From: Cladophialophora immunda
Taxonomy: Eukaryota > Ascomycota > Eurotiomycetes > Chaetothyriales > Herpotrichiellaceae
Length of the DNA stretch: 64,000 nucleotides
Direction: 5' to 3'
Assembly: GCF_000835495.1 (NCBI RefSeq)
Contig: NW_015622542.1
Location: forward strand, 3,742,485-3,806,484
In this document: positions 23,728 to 35,663 of the stretch, piece by piece
How the letters are laid out: each line of letters begins with the position of its first letter
Numbering within the stretch: position 1 is the stretch's first letter
Position numbers and translations under genes: made by a program
The notes under the pieces: model-generated
What the model was told of the DNA's origin: nothing
The model's input: the letters and a program-made list of their open reading frames with translations, nothing else
Database searches by the model: none

Positions 23728-26700
23728 GGGTTCCAGACGCCGCAGCTGATGACGTATGAGTGATTTTACTGGACAGCATAGCGCAAGGCTGGGACGACCA
23801 AGGGGCGTTGGATGAATAGGAAACGCGGAGTTCGTGCATTTGATGTTCATCGGATGATCGAGTGTGCATTTGAGCGAGAGGCAAATTGTGCATTCCTCGT
23901 TGTTTGAGCCAGAAACCCATGTGTGTGGATGTTTGCATCTATGGGAGAGCAGACGTTGCGGAAAATTGTCCTAAAAGGGGCTACTTGAGATGTCTTCTTC
24001 AATCAGAGAGGCACCATAATACTGAGTTACGATGACAGGCGCTACTTGGCTTGGGCAGCCTCCGTCGAACGATTTTTGATAGAAATTATTTCCCCTCGAC
24101 TTGGCTCGCGCCAAACGGAATGTCACTGAACGCGCAGACATCTCGAGCGGACAATTCCCATTCCTTCCTTGAAGCTGCAAAGTCATGCCTCCCGGAGACG
24201 CAGCCTGCTGTCGATTCCAAATTTAACAATCCATCCTGTGCCATCTAAAAACTCCATCAACACGGGGTCAATCTCCGTCTTTGGCATGTTGCTCTGATGG
24301 CGATTTCGCTCATGGAATTCGGCACAGGTCCGGGTTCATTTCCAGGCCAAACCCTTCCAGGAAGTGGGTAACCAGCAAGTCGCCTGGAAAAATGGGATCG
24401 ACCCTTGGTACAACGTCAAGCAATGAGCTCAGCAGAATCCTCTGAGTAAGAAGCTCCGGCTCTTACATAAGTTACATAACCATTGCCAACAAGAGCCCCT
24501 GCTGGAGCTCTCCCTTCCCTGGGTGTATCTTGGCAACTTCCATTCTGGTCGACGTCCACGTGGGAGGGTGGGTGAAGGATGACAAGGGTGCCCGTTGTTA
24601 GGTGGTCGCCGTCTGTTCTGTGGAAGCCCGACGTGGGCTGCGTAAGGGCCAACCGACGCGAGCAAATCACCAATCTGCCCTGCCCTTGTTGCCCTTACGA
24701 GCCACAATTCGAACTAACGCTTCGAATTCTCCTTCGTCTGCTCGTGCAGTGGAAATATTCTGATGTTTATTATTGGCATCTGATGGCCGCTGCTATACAC
24801 TTTTGCCGCCGCCGCTCTTTTTACTGGGAAAAAAGTAATGCCCGGACTGGGTAGACCTGGCTCACCCAAGAAACGGGAGTATCCAAGAGCCATGGCCCAA
24901 TCATAGGACCACCGCGAACTACCCAGGAAGGGCAAAGACCCTGGCGAGGGCGGGAGGTCAGAGGGCAGGAATACTTGGTATAGCTTCAACGATACTTTGG
25001 GCTGACAAGGCCGCCGCACCGGGGAGAGCGAAGAAAAGCAACAAGGGATTTCGGGTGCCCGGCTTGGCTCGTCGAGCAAAAATGTACCCAAAAGGCTTGG
25101 AAAGTCTTGGAGATTACAGTTGGAAGACGCTGAAACAAAACGGCTGAATCATCGCATTTTGCCAGTGACGTGGGCTGAGCCCTCAAGCGAAGCCGCCTGC
25201 TGCACGACAAAGTCGACAAGTGCAAGACCGACATGCACGGGACTGGGGGAGCATTATCAAAGCACCCCATGTCCTTGGCTTTTTGCTGTTTAGGGACTCC
25301 GTGTTTTGACCGGAATACCAGATGCTACGAAAAAGCACAGTGACGTTACCTAAGGCATCGCTTCCTTTGACAGCCTCTACACAAATGGGAGCACAGCGAA
25401 GCGTCCATCTGTCCCGGCTACGGGCCCTTGTCAGTTGGTCCTGGACGTCTTGTTGGTACTTGAGGGTATCATTTTCCTAGGGCCACAGGGATGTCGCTTC
25501 TCCTGGGGCTTAACGAGTAGGGGGGCCATGGCTCGCTAGATACCCGTGCCCTTTGAGCAGGTGTACGTCGAGCACGCAATGTGGAAGGTGCCCCTCCCAT
25601 CCCTCCAGCCGTTTGTAAATGCCAATGTGCCCGTGGGAAAATTGCGAGGGGACGAAAGCCCAACATGGTGTAGCAACCGAGCATCCATCTTCGCAGGCCG
25701 ACTATGGACTGTTTAGGAAGTCGTACTCCACATTTACCCAAGCTCTTCCCTGGTCGACGAGGGCTCCTATCCGGCCCTGGCTAGGTATTCGAGCGTTCGA
25801 GACTCATGCAGCCCCTGGTATAGGGCGAAAGGCTATACCAATCGCAGGTAAAATGCCGGGGGACTAAGCCTCTTTCAACAGGTGCACTAATTTACTACCC
25901 GGGGCAAGGTTCAAGGAAGGCATCCTTGCGGGGCTGCAGACAGCTCTCTTTTCAAGCCCCGGCGGATATGGAATCAGAGAGAGTGTTCCCTTGGCTACTG
26001 GCATACCCTTGGACATTCAAGATTCATGCAGGGAATACGGCCAATCAGGTCTCCTCTCCTGACAGATCTCTATTCATTCTGCCCTTTGTCCGCCCTTTCC
26101 TCTGATGAGTGGTAGCTCCGGCACAGCACACAGAGAAAAGGTGGCCTGACCGAGGGCTTCCAGGTCCAATCATTCGTCTGTTGAAAAGAGCCTTGCTAGG
26201 CGGGTCGTACGAATCGGTATTACTTCTTTGCTGAACCAGAAGTTGGTGGATATGCGGGTCTATAATACCCACAGCTTCCGGCACCCGCGAGTTCAGCCTC
26301 TCAGACTCCAGCCGTTAAACGAAGGGAGGAACCTCGCATCCCTTCATAGAAAAGATCGTCGATTCGTATCGAATCGCTTGCTGTGTGCGATCCCCCAGCA
26401 TGCAGCATGATGTCTACCTTTATCATTCCATCCCCCAACAGTCACATCAAGCGCCCAAGAAGATCGGATTCCTTCCGACTTCGCCGGCACTATTAAGTTT
26501 CCAGAATACTACTGAATGCGATCGAGATCTTCCTCTGCTTCTACATACTGGACAGATTGTCAAGGACCCTGCATCCCCGCAGCTCACAGGCAGAAGGCGT
26601 AGCAACCCACGGACTACCGGTGCTTCGTTTGTCGAGGACCCCTACAACCGTAACATCTCACACACCTCAACAGGCGGTGTCATTCGCCCATCGTTACATT

Positions 26701-29700
26701 TCCTTCGTGATGGCAGACTGTGCACACCCCTTTTCTAGTTAGTGAGGTGTGTATCCCAACGGGGATATTCTCACTTCAGCCCTCCCCCATCCGCGACTTC
26801 ATATTCGCTGCTCGCGCTCAACACGAATCTATCTCGTAACAAATCCAGGAACAGCACTATTGACCGACCACTCAACCAAAGGCCTCCATCTTCGCTTCCG
26901 GCTTCGCTTCCGGTAAATCACCGGCCTTGGAGAGATTTTTCAGCTGCATGGAGATTCTGAAGGCTTCATTGTCCACATCATCAATCCTCGGACGCTTGCG
27001 TCATTGAAAGTATCAACATCCCGCAAAGAACGAGAATCAATGCACGCATGTTGCGGTGAGTTGGACAGTTGGCACCGCTGCCAAATCCATTGTGGTTGAG
27101 TGTATAGGATAACCCGGATGCCTCTCCGCATCCCACGTTCCAAGAAGCAATCCGTGAGCGCCGTTGACAGAGTAGCTACCTCGAGAATACCTCGAACGAC
27201 GCCGATAATGACGGGATGAAGACCGCCTCTCCTACGATCTACAAGGTCGGTATTTGTACTGCGGAGTTGCGGAATCGAGGTACACGCCGGAGTTCTCCTG
27301 GTCCAACAGTTACAACACAGTATCACGGACATGCCAGGAGGCTGTAGCATTATCCCTAGCCACGCCTAGCAGACATTCCTCCTGTTCTTCAGCGTCCGTA
27401 CTTGAAGCACAGGCGATCTTCGACAAGAATCCCAAGACAAGGCCACACAAGTCCCCGTCCTCGAACATGGCTGGTGTGTAGGAGCTGGCTCCGCCGGCGC
27501 CACGGCCTGCATTGGCACCTTGAGCGAGTGCGCGAAGACACAGGAGTTGAGCACAGAGCGACCGCCGGCTTGCAGTCTCAAGAAGCGTTCATAGAGGCAA
27601 ACCTTTGAGGCTTTGATCCTGTTCGCGAACAGAACGCTACCGCCGGCTGATTGCGTCTCCCACCAGAGCCTATATGCCGCATGGGCTCGACTCCATGCGA
27701 TTGATCGATAGGACGAAACGTCTGGAATTTGCGGCACAACGCAGCCATTCCTTGCAGATGATTCTCTCCGGTCTGCAAAAGAGATCAGATACTGCGGATA
27801 TCATCATAGATCGCAAGCTGTGACAAATACTATTTCTCGTCGCGCTGGATAATAACACTTTGGAAATGCCGGAGTGGCAGTGCGATCGTGTCCATTGTCA
27901 CGACCAAGGTTACCAGGTGCCCGTGCTGCACGGTTACAATCTCTCCGAGTTGCACATGTGGCTTCCTTCCTCTCCTCGTTTTCGGGGTAGTCATAGAATA
28001 CAGGTAGCATGTTGGAGAACCAACTGTTTGACACACGTATCATGAGAGGCACATCCTACTTCTGTCAAGTACAATGTGTCCATCAAACAAGGACCACATG
28101 CAACCGTGACGGGACCAGCAGGATGTGTGTACACCATCCCTGACAAACACCAATAACAGCATTGAACACCTCCCGCTCCAACGGGCCTGAATACTTTTCG
28201 AGAGCCAGTCACGGCGCCGAAAGCTTTTCACTAAACAGGACCCTTCGAGACAAGTCCGTCCCGCCTCTTAGTCATGAATTACGCTTTCTTGTTGTCCCCG
28301 TCCTCATGGATGCCCCGGTCACCGAGTGGTCATTACCTCAAGAGGGTAATAGTGCTGGCTATTTAGTGCCTCGAAGTGGCAAAGGGACAGGGGTCTCTAG
28401 GATCGAGACGACTGGTTGAACCAGATTTGTTTCCCTTCGCACGACCACATCATTGGCTGCCAGTCCGTGCATTTATCATTATTCACTATTAGTCACCACG
28501 ATGCACGAAGCCAGCAGGGTGCGCTGTTGGTTGTCGAGTGCGACACCTCGTGCTTTGCACCCCTCCAAGATAGCGGGGCAACCAAATACTTTGGCTTTGG
28601 CGGAGTTGTTTCATCCTTGTTGGTCTGGTCGTCTAGGAGGCAGCGACAGCTTAACCTTTCGCTCTGTCAAATATTCTTCCAGACAGCAGATCCTCGTCGC
28701 CCTCAGCTGAGGAGGTGGTCTGAGCAGTCCAATACTCAAACGTCCGTGCCAGGTTTCAGCTCTTGACAAGGAAGCGCTAAGGACGGGCTCGTCCGAACAT
28801 GCTCATGCTTTGGAGCTTGAAAGCAAACAGTGGGGCGCCATCTTGACCCCTCAGTGCCTGGCGAGCGAGCCTCAGTCCCCTAAATGTTCCGTACCGGTTC
28901 GTCTTCATTCTCCTAGAAGCCCAGCACTCATTTTCCATTGCCGCATACTGCTCTGAAGAAACATCAGGAGACGGTCCACCGTTTGCGCAAGGAACGGGCA
29001 CCTTTCAAGTGTACACCGTGCAGGAAAAATGCCGAGGGTGCACTCCGGCAGCCCCTTCCTTACCTTGGACGGAATGCATATTTGCAATAACAGTACAAGG
29101 TCCAAATCCCTTCGAATACCAGCATGGGGATTTGGAAAGAGAAAGCGGTCACGATCTCGACCCCCTCCCCCCCCCCCCCTCTCTGTCCGAGGACCTTCCT
29201 TGTTTGATGCCACCGGCAGTTGTTGGGCACTGGGATCGGTGTGGTGGGTGTATCTGAGATACTCACGTAAGTGGTGGATCCTGACATACCAGAGCCTCGA
29301 ACGATATTGGACGACCTAGACATCCAAGGCATCTCGAATCTCGCAGATCTCGATCAAAAGTCAGCCTTCTGAATCCAGCGCCAGTTGAGCAAGGCGTCTC
29401 GCTGGCGCAGACTTGAAAGTGGGACCTTCCGAAAGCAGACACGCCCCTTCCTCTTTCTCCCGCGGCTCTAAGGTACCTGCCGGACTTATGTCGCTGATGC
29501 TTTGCGTGGAGCTATAGTTCCGAAGACTGAACTCTGGTCATCCGCCTCTCTATCCTGAGGTCATCATACAGCTTTGCCGCCCGGATTCTGCCATCCGCGG
29601 GAAACTACAGAAGTGCCTGTTCTGCAGTAGCGGTCGGCCGGGAAAAAGAATGGGCACCTTTGCGGAGCTCTCGTGCTACAGCGCTGGCCCCATCGGTGTT

Positions 29701-31035
29701 AATGTTGCGTCAGCTCAGAACCTTGACCCCTTTGAGACCTTGCTGTCGCTCTCTTGGAGTCTTCGATCCTCCATGGTCGCGCCGATGCAGGGTCTCCGCC
29801 TCTAGGAATGTGCTGGAAAGTGCTCTGGGGAGATCTCCACTGTACACGTGGATCGAGGGTCTCCGAAGAGGGCTTTAGCCGTGGCGGGCACGGACACATG
29901 ACCTTCTCCACTAACTAGAGACGCGAGGGCCAAGTGCTCGGGGTAGTGCTCTGGTAATCAGAGGCGACCTGCGGTATGCGGACCTATCGAGATAGTTTCT
30001 GGGATGCTGGGCTTCTTCCTTGACGTGGAAGGTTGACGCAAGCTGAGTTAAGGTGTGGATGCGCTTTGAGTGGGCACATTGCAAATGCCTCCTTGAACAG
30101 ACACGAGTCCTGTTATTATTACACATACATCTCCGACCCTACACTAGAACTGGTGAAGGGTCCTGTAAGTTGGGGCAACAAAGTACGCAGGCATCAAAAG
30201 TTGAGATATGCGGTCCTGCAAATTGTCAAGGGATAATTTGGCTAAGACGTCACCGTTCTACGTCTCACTCGCGAGTTGTTGCGTTTTTCCATGTGCGTCA
30301 GCCTTGTCATTGAAGGATCTCAACCCGGCGCTCTACCGACGCCGCATGGGCGGCGAAGTTTTTGATATCACTTGAATCGTTCGCGTACTTATAGCAGTTA
30401 CACCGGATCTCCTCTCTCTATGCTGTTGTTCGTTTTCCGATGTGTATAGGAGACCCCAGCAGTAGTCTCTGCGAGAGGTCAATATACTTGTCCCAGGGAA
30501 GGGGTAACACTGGCGACACGGACGTAGGACATACTCGAATCTCCGCAGACGACTGAGACATCTCTTCCCTGATTGGTGTGCCACCAGGCTGGATGATTGG
30601 CTAGTGAGGTAAGCACATCTGCTGTAAACAAAGTGTAGTCGTGTGCGTATCCTACCTTGGCCACTGTCCTTGTATTCAGGGACCCGTACCAGTGCTCAGC
30701 CTCGTCACGTGATAATCATCGATGCACGTGCCTTTGCTTCTTTCGGGAAGTTGCGGCGCGCAACTTTGTGGGGGAGCTTAGTCATCCACCCAGCCTCAAC
30801 GTCTGTGCTCAAATCGCGCCAACAAATCCAATTCTCTTCTCCACCACAGCTGGATATAGACGCATCAAGTTTGGTCTAATTCTATTGGCGAAATCGAACA
30901 CAGGCTCCTCGCGGCGACGGTGCGATACCTTTTGTCATTGTGGTGGGCGCATGGGCTAGTCGACGCGGCCAACCGATCACGCGTTCTCCCGCAGTTGGCA
31001 CGATCGCTCGAATTTTCCTCCGCCGACCGCGAACA
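23728..31035. other. Long gene-poor region (7.3 kb)
   Basis: No intact gene was found on either strand despite attempts to join short exons. Composition and frame lengths look like neutral sequence. A poly-C tract lies near 29166-29179. One stretch on the minus strand around 27.3-28.0 kb has protein-like composition broken by stops and is listed separately. The last 500 bases should hold the promoter of the C6 regulator at 31053. I did not see clear terminal repeats or transposase motifs. Confidence 0.4.
27310..27591 (-). pseudogene. Possible decayed coding remnant
   Basis: Between an in-frame TGA just upstream and a TAA at 27310, 92 codons are open. The peptide has ordinary protein composition, with acidic and hydrophobic alternation as in GDLCGLVLGFLSK and DAEEQEECLLGVARD, unlike the Arg/Ser/Pro-rich chance frames around it. 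Past the TAA the same frame continues sensibly for about 25 codons before another stop. Upstream, similar pieces occur in the two other minus-strand frames up to about 28040. I recognise no family. It could be a frame-shifted pseudogene, an unannotated gene with several introns, or chance. Confidence 0.2.
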
Positions 31036-31056
31036 ATGTCCTACACCAAGGCATGA
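31036..31056 (+). promoter_or_regulatory. uORF of six codons overlapping the start codon of the C6 regulator
   Basis: The sequence has an ATG at 31036, encodes Met-Ser-Tyr-Thr-Lys-Ala and stops with a TGA at 31054-31056. The main ATG is at 31053-31055, so start and stop share the bases ATGA. This arrangement is known from other genes as a termination-reinitiation coupling or as a translational brake. Whether the transcript starts upstream of 31036 is not known from sequence. Confidence 0.55.
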
Positions 31057-33567
31057 GTTCTAGTTCGTCAGCAAATCAAGATGTCACTTCTGGCTCGGCA
31101 CAGCCAAAGCAGGCCGCATGCCTCGAATGTCGCCGGAGCAAGGTGAAATGTACGCGTGACGCCAATGCTCTGGTGTGTCGGAAATGCCAGCAGGCCGGTC
31201 TGCAGTGCGTCACGCCAGCTTACCATGTGGGAAGGTACAAAGGCGTCAAAAAGTGAGTTTGGTGAGGCTTCCCGCATTTACAGAAGGCTGAAATGGAATC
31301 ATCAGCAAGAGGACCGGCTTGGAAAAGGCAATCTATCAGGTCGAACAAGCGCTGAAGCAAACCAAGGATGGCTCTATCGGACTCGCTTCCGACGTTGAGG
31401 CCGACCTTCGACAGTTGATGGGGGCTGCTCAGACAAAACCCGTCGTCCAGCGGAGAGCCAGCTCAAACACCCCAGGCACAATCCACCTGCGACCTTTCCT
31501 TCAGCCACGCCCAAGCCTGGTTCCCAGCGAGAGTAATGGCGCAGCGGACGATGGCAACGACGCGTCTGCTGCGGAGCATGGCGAGAAGCCCGACGAACTC
31601 GCCCTCAACAATGCCGATAATCCTTTGCAACTGCTTGCCATGGCTTCTGTGCTGCCGGGACAGTCGCCCTCGACGGCCATGTCGACGTCCCCCACCGGTG
31701 TTGCGTCACATCCAGGAACGAATGAAGCAAACACTGGCGACGCGGAGGTGCAGCAATTTTTTGGCTCCTTGATGCCCAGGCTGGACAATTCTCCTGATCT
31801 TGATCCGATTGACCTGGGACTCGTGACACAGGACGAAGCCGATTCGCTGTTTGCGTACTTCTACGAACGACTATCTCATACCAGATGGGGTCTTGATCCT
31901 ACCCTCCACACGGCTTCGTTTGTGCGGTCGAGGTCAGCCTTTCTGTTCACCTCTATTCTCGCCGCCTCTGCCTTATTCCTCCCCAAAGCGGAGGCATTGT
32001 CGAGGCGACTCTCCAATCATCGAAACCACCTAGCACAAACCGTGATCTTCAAAAGAAATAGATCGGTGGAGATCGTACTAGCTTTCATGGTCAATATCCC
32101 TTGGATGACGCCTGCGAAACACTGGGCTGACGATGAGACATGCGCTTATCTCTCGATGGCGCTGAGCCTGGCATTGGACCTCTCCTTAAACAAAATTGTA
32201 GTTCCTTCTCCTACGATTCGTCTTCCAGGCTTCCTCGACCGGGTAGCCAAAGCCGACTGTATTGATTCCGCAAAGGCTCTGCAACTGGATGGCTTCCCGC
32301 AGGTCGATCCGTCTTCAACCTTGGGTCGGCGTTTATTGAGGACTCGGGAGCGGGTATGGCTGGCATTATTCGTTCTTGATCGGGGGTAAGCGCATCATAT
32401 CAACTACACCGAGCTACCAGCTGACGGATGTCTGCAGCATCTGCCTTGCAAGGGGAAGACCATATGCAGTTCCGATTGGGCCCCTCGTGGACAGCTGTGA
32501 TACATGGCATATCTCTGATATTGCCGATCGATGGGATGGTAGTGTTATCTCTGCGGCTGTCTTAAGGCGAGACTTGGTATCCTACTCCCCGAACCCTGTT
32601 CGAACTCCTGTTAACCCCAGCCAGGTCGGCCTCATCACAAGTGTTCGCGAATTTTGCGACGGAAGTCAAGGCGTCAATGGTGGCCCGACGGCTGTGAGGT
32701 TGTAAGTCCACCCTGACAGATGGCGGTGTTGGAAGTTGTGAAGCCGCTATAAGACTGTTGCTTGGACTGACGGTATCGCAGTCTGAAAGACAAGATCGAC
32801 CGCTTCTTCGAGCAGTGGTATCAAGTTTGGTCACGTCAAATCACGCAAGGCGACGGTAAGCAAACAGAAGAGATTTTCAGTTTCCCGTATCTTAACAATG
32901 TCTCACAGGTCAATTACCTCCATACGTCGAAATCCTGGTCTCTCACACCAAGCTGTCCACATATTGTAACGTCGTTAACCACCCTACGGCATCGAATGAT
33001 GTGAAACAATTCTTTCGTGCCGCGGGACTTGCGTCAGCCATGAATGTCATGCGTGCAGCAGTCCAGGGGGAGAATCGACTCAAATCGATGCCGAACAACA
33101 CCGTCATAATGGTCTCCTTTGCCGCAACTTTTGCCCTGGCTCTTGGTACCACAAGTCTGGGCAACCGAGCCATGCTGGCTCCGAATGCCAAAGCGCTGAT
33201 TGAAGACACAACCCAAGTGTTGGAGAGGATTGGAAGTTCCCCAAGACACCGCAAGGGCTTATCCGTACTTTTCGCAAGGCATATCCGGCGGATCATGCAG
33301 AGCTCCGTTCTCAGTCCTCCTGAAGCGAACGAAGTCTTTCTCTCGGGGCCTTCAGAGCATCCTCATCAGCAGGATCAACACGACGAGCACGATCCTTCAC
33401 GAGTAGCTTCAATGCCCGCGCCCAATATTCCCCTAGAGCCGTATGTGTTTGACATGACCGACGACCAGATCCTCGAAGCTATCAATAACGCCAGCACTTC
33501 ACAGGACTTGTTCCAACTCGACGAGACCATGTTCTTTGACTGGTTGGACTGGCCCAATGTCACTTGA
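31053..33567 (+). CDS. Zn(II)2Cys6 transcription factor with fungal regulatory domain
   Basis: Five exons (31053-31252, 31306-32385, 32438-32701, 32782-32855, 32909-33567) give 758 residues. All four introns are 52-80 bases with GT/AG ends and splice in phase. The Zn2Cys6 cluster is at residues 23-53 (CLECRRSKVKC then CRKCQQAGLQC). The first splice rebuilds the conserved linker GVKNKRTGLEKAIYQVEQAL, followed by a predicted coiled coil for dimerisation. The middle homology region of about residues 240-520 includes FYERLSHTRWGLDP and ARGRPYAVPIGP. The C-terminal 60 residues are acidic and end in DWLDWP, a likely activation segment. The gene sits tail-to-tail with the mitochondrial carrier gene (58 bases apart) and next to the CoA-transferase group, so it is a candidate local regulator. 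The substrate or signal is unknown. Confidence 0.9.
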
Positions 33568-33625
33568 TTGGCCGCGGTTGAGCAAATTTGCTGTAATTTG
33601 GAGCCCCGATTCGGCAGACAAAACA

Positions 33626-35032
33626 TCAAATCTTCTGAGGGGCCGCAGGTGCGGGCACTACATCGGGAACTGGTTCGACGGACTTCATATTTCTTGACAA
33701 CGTCACCAATTTCTGCAGCTGCTCGATGAAGACGAAAGTGAGGACTGTGTTCGGCCTACCGATCGTTAGAGATGGGTCCGCCCAGGAGTTTGCCAATAAC
33801 TTACGCCAGCCTCAACCAAGCCGGAGTCCAGCCCCTCATCAGAAATCCAGGTCCCTCATTGCGCAAAGACTCGAGGATGATCTTGCTTACGCTCTATTTG
33901 AAGTTCATTAGCTCCGTCAAGCCTCCAAGATTATGCCTTACTGGTTTCACGCCATCCACAGCAACCGCATTCTGGATCCGGCTCTTCAAAACATCGGCAG
34001 GTGCGCAAGCAGTCGTTGCAACAGTGCCCGCAAGCAACGAGGCGAGGAAATGTGTGAAGATGCCATCGCTAAGGCCTAATGAAGGGTTCGAAAGGAGCTG
34101 TCGCTTGGCTGCGGAATACCTGCACGGTTATGAGCATCGCGACTATAGGGGAAGCGGATGGCATACGTTGCTATCTGAGAGACATCTGCACGTGGTTAGC
34201 GATGCAATCAAACATGGCCTATCCCAGACTTACTCATTATGACGCTGCGGACGATGTTGGGACCTAGGCCTCTGCTGAAGGTCCGCACTCCTTCTTCACG
34301 GCCGATCCTGATAATGGCATCAAGGGCATGGTTATATCCGAATCGCTGACTTGGCGATCTTGCTCCATCCGCACACATCCTCACTAGCGCAACCTATACC
34401 ACGCATCAGCGAACTCTTCAACCACGTAACGCGCTTTTTGCAGACCTCTGTGGGATTTCCGATGAGTCCGGCCAAACCACCTGCAGCACCCGCGCAGGCG
34501 ATCTCCCACGAGCTGGGTAATCGTCTTTGCCCGGTTCGTTCTCTGGCGATACCCGCAAAATGGTTATAAAGGCCGAACCTCGCGGTCGAATATGTGGATT
34601 GGCGAAGCATCGAAGCCGAGATTCCCCACCACAGTGAGGGAATGCCTACCACTGAATGAGTTCCTTGTCACGGCAGCCTGTCCGTGTAGCTACTTACCGT
34701 CTCTGCTTGCGAATTGGATCATCGCCCGCAGCATGCTTTGCCTTGTTGACATCACTTGCATCCTACTATGGCGTTTGTCAGTACTTCCTCTCCCTTCATG
34801 CGGACATTCGACCAACTATTTCGTCTGATCTAGCGGGTGGGCTGAAAGGAGACGTCAGTCGCGTTGTGTTCTCCCTTGAGGAGCGACGGAACTGGATTTG
34901 CATACTGAAACATGCAGCCATCGATGCAGCAGCACCCCTACGTCGAGTGTGTCAGCAGCCGGTTTGACCGAAAAAGGGCTTCGACACCTACCCAAGCCAG
35001 AACGGCTGCCCTTGTTTCTTCGACTTGGCCAT
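33626..35032 (-). CDS. Mitochondrial carrier, dicarboxylate/oxoglutarate type
   Basis: Ten exons and nine introns of 47-64 bases give 313 residues. Exons are 34992-35032, 34906-34937, 34817-34841, 34698-34765, 34446-34645, 34234-34393, 34167-34185, 33942-34119, 33805-33893 and 33626-33755. Exon lengths sum to 942 bases, and every junction keeps frame with GT/AG ends. The three-fold carrier repeat is clear. Signature motifs are THPLDQTKYRMQ near residue 25, GNPTEVALVRM in the middle and CAPADVLKSRIQ in the last third. The first-half block WWGISASMLRQSTYSTARFGLY and the RGLGPNIVRS block are those of fungal dicarboxylate/oxoglutarate carriers. It should exchange malate, succinate or oxoglutarate across the inner mitochondrial membrane. 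The donor gtctgc of intron 5 and gttggt of intron 3 are the weakest sites. It is divergent from the CoA-transferase gene 631 bases away. Confidence 0.88.
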
Positions 35033-35663
35033 GATCCGTTGCTCTACTTACAAGACGTGACGACAGTATTGGCTGGCGCGTCGCAGAGGAAGACGATGAC
35101 TGAGCTTCAGAAGCCCTTGCGGATGGCTGCCCTCGGCTTGATGATTATCATTAAAGAGTCTGGTCTGTCCCTTAGACGCGAATATAAACTCGCGAGGTTC
35201 TGCACAGCAATATACCCACAGGACTCCGAATCCCCCAGCCTCACTGCGCTGGTTTGGATATGACCGCGTCGCTTTTCCTGGGGAAGTCCCACCACACCTC
35301 TGCGCGCTGTTCGTCCACAGGAACGCGACCGTTGACGTCGGCCATTTTCTCCATCCGTTCCGCCAACAACGCTTATACATCTGCCCTTCGCCCACAGAGA
35401 TCGGCATCAGAAATACCACCGAGATCACCTTCCGATCACGTGGAATCCTGAGACCGAGATCTAACGTATTGAGCGATTCGCCGCCGACTATTCCCGGGTT
35501 ATTAGCCGATGTCGCTGAATGCTCCTGGCTCTCCCGTCATAGTCTCGAATAATTGTTTTTCCATTCCTTGCAGCCCGTGATAGATGACGGGCATATATTG
35601 TCGTTGAAGTCCCCTCCATATCGACCGCCAAAAGCGAGAAAAGAGAAGACAACAACAGCCAAG
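35033..35663. promoter_or_regulatory. Shared divergent promoter region, carrier and CoA-transferase
   Basis: Only 631 bases separate the start codons of the mitochondrial carrier (minus) and the CoA-transferase (plus). The region holds no supported gene. Such spacing suggests shared control. It has C6-type CGG/CCG triplets, but I cannot assign sites to a factor by eye. Confidence 0.5.

Noticed and set aside
30310..30370. A tRNA-like string on the minus strand (ggtagagcgccgggttgagatcc)
   Set aside because: It resembles a D-arm, but the anticodon stem does not pair and no T-arm follows at the right distance.
35048..35428. A 126-codon minus frame in the carrier/CoA-transferase promoter
   Set aside because: No motif, no start context, and it overlaps the expected shared promoter.
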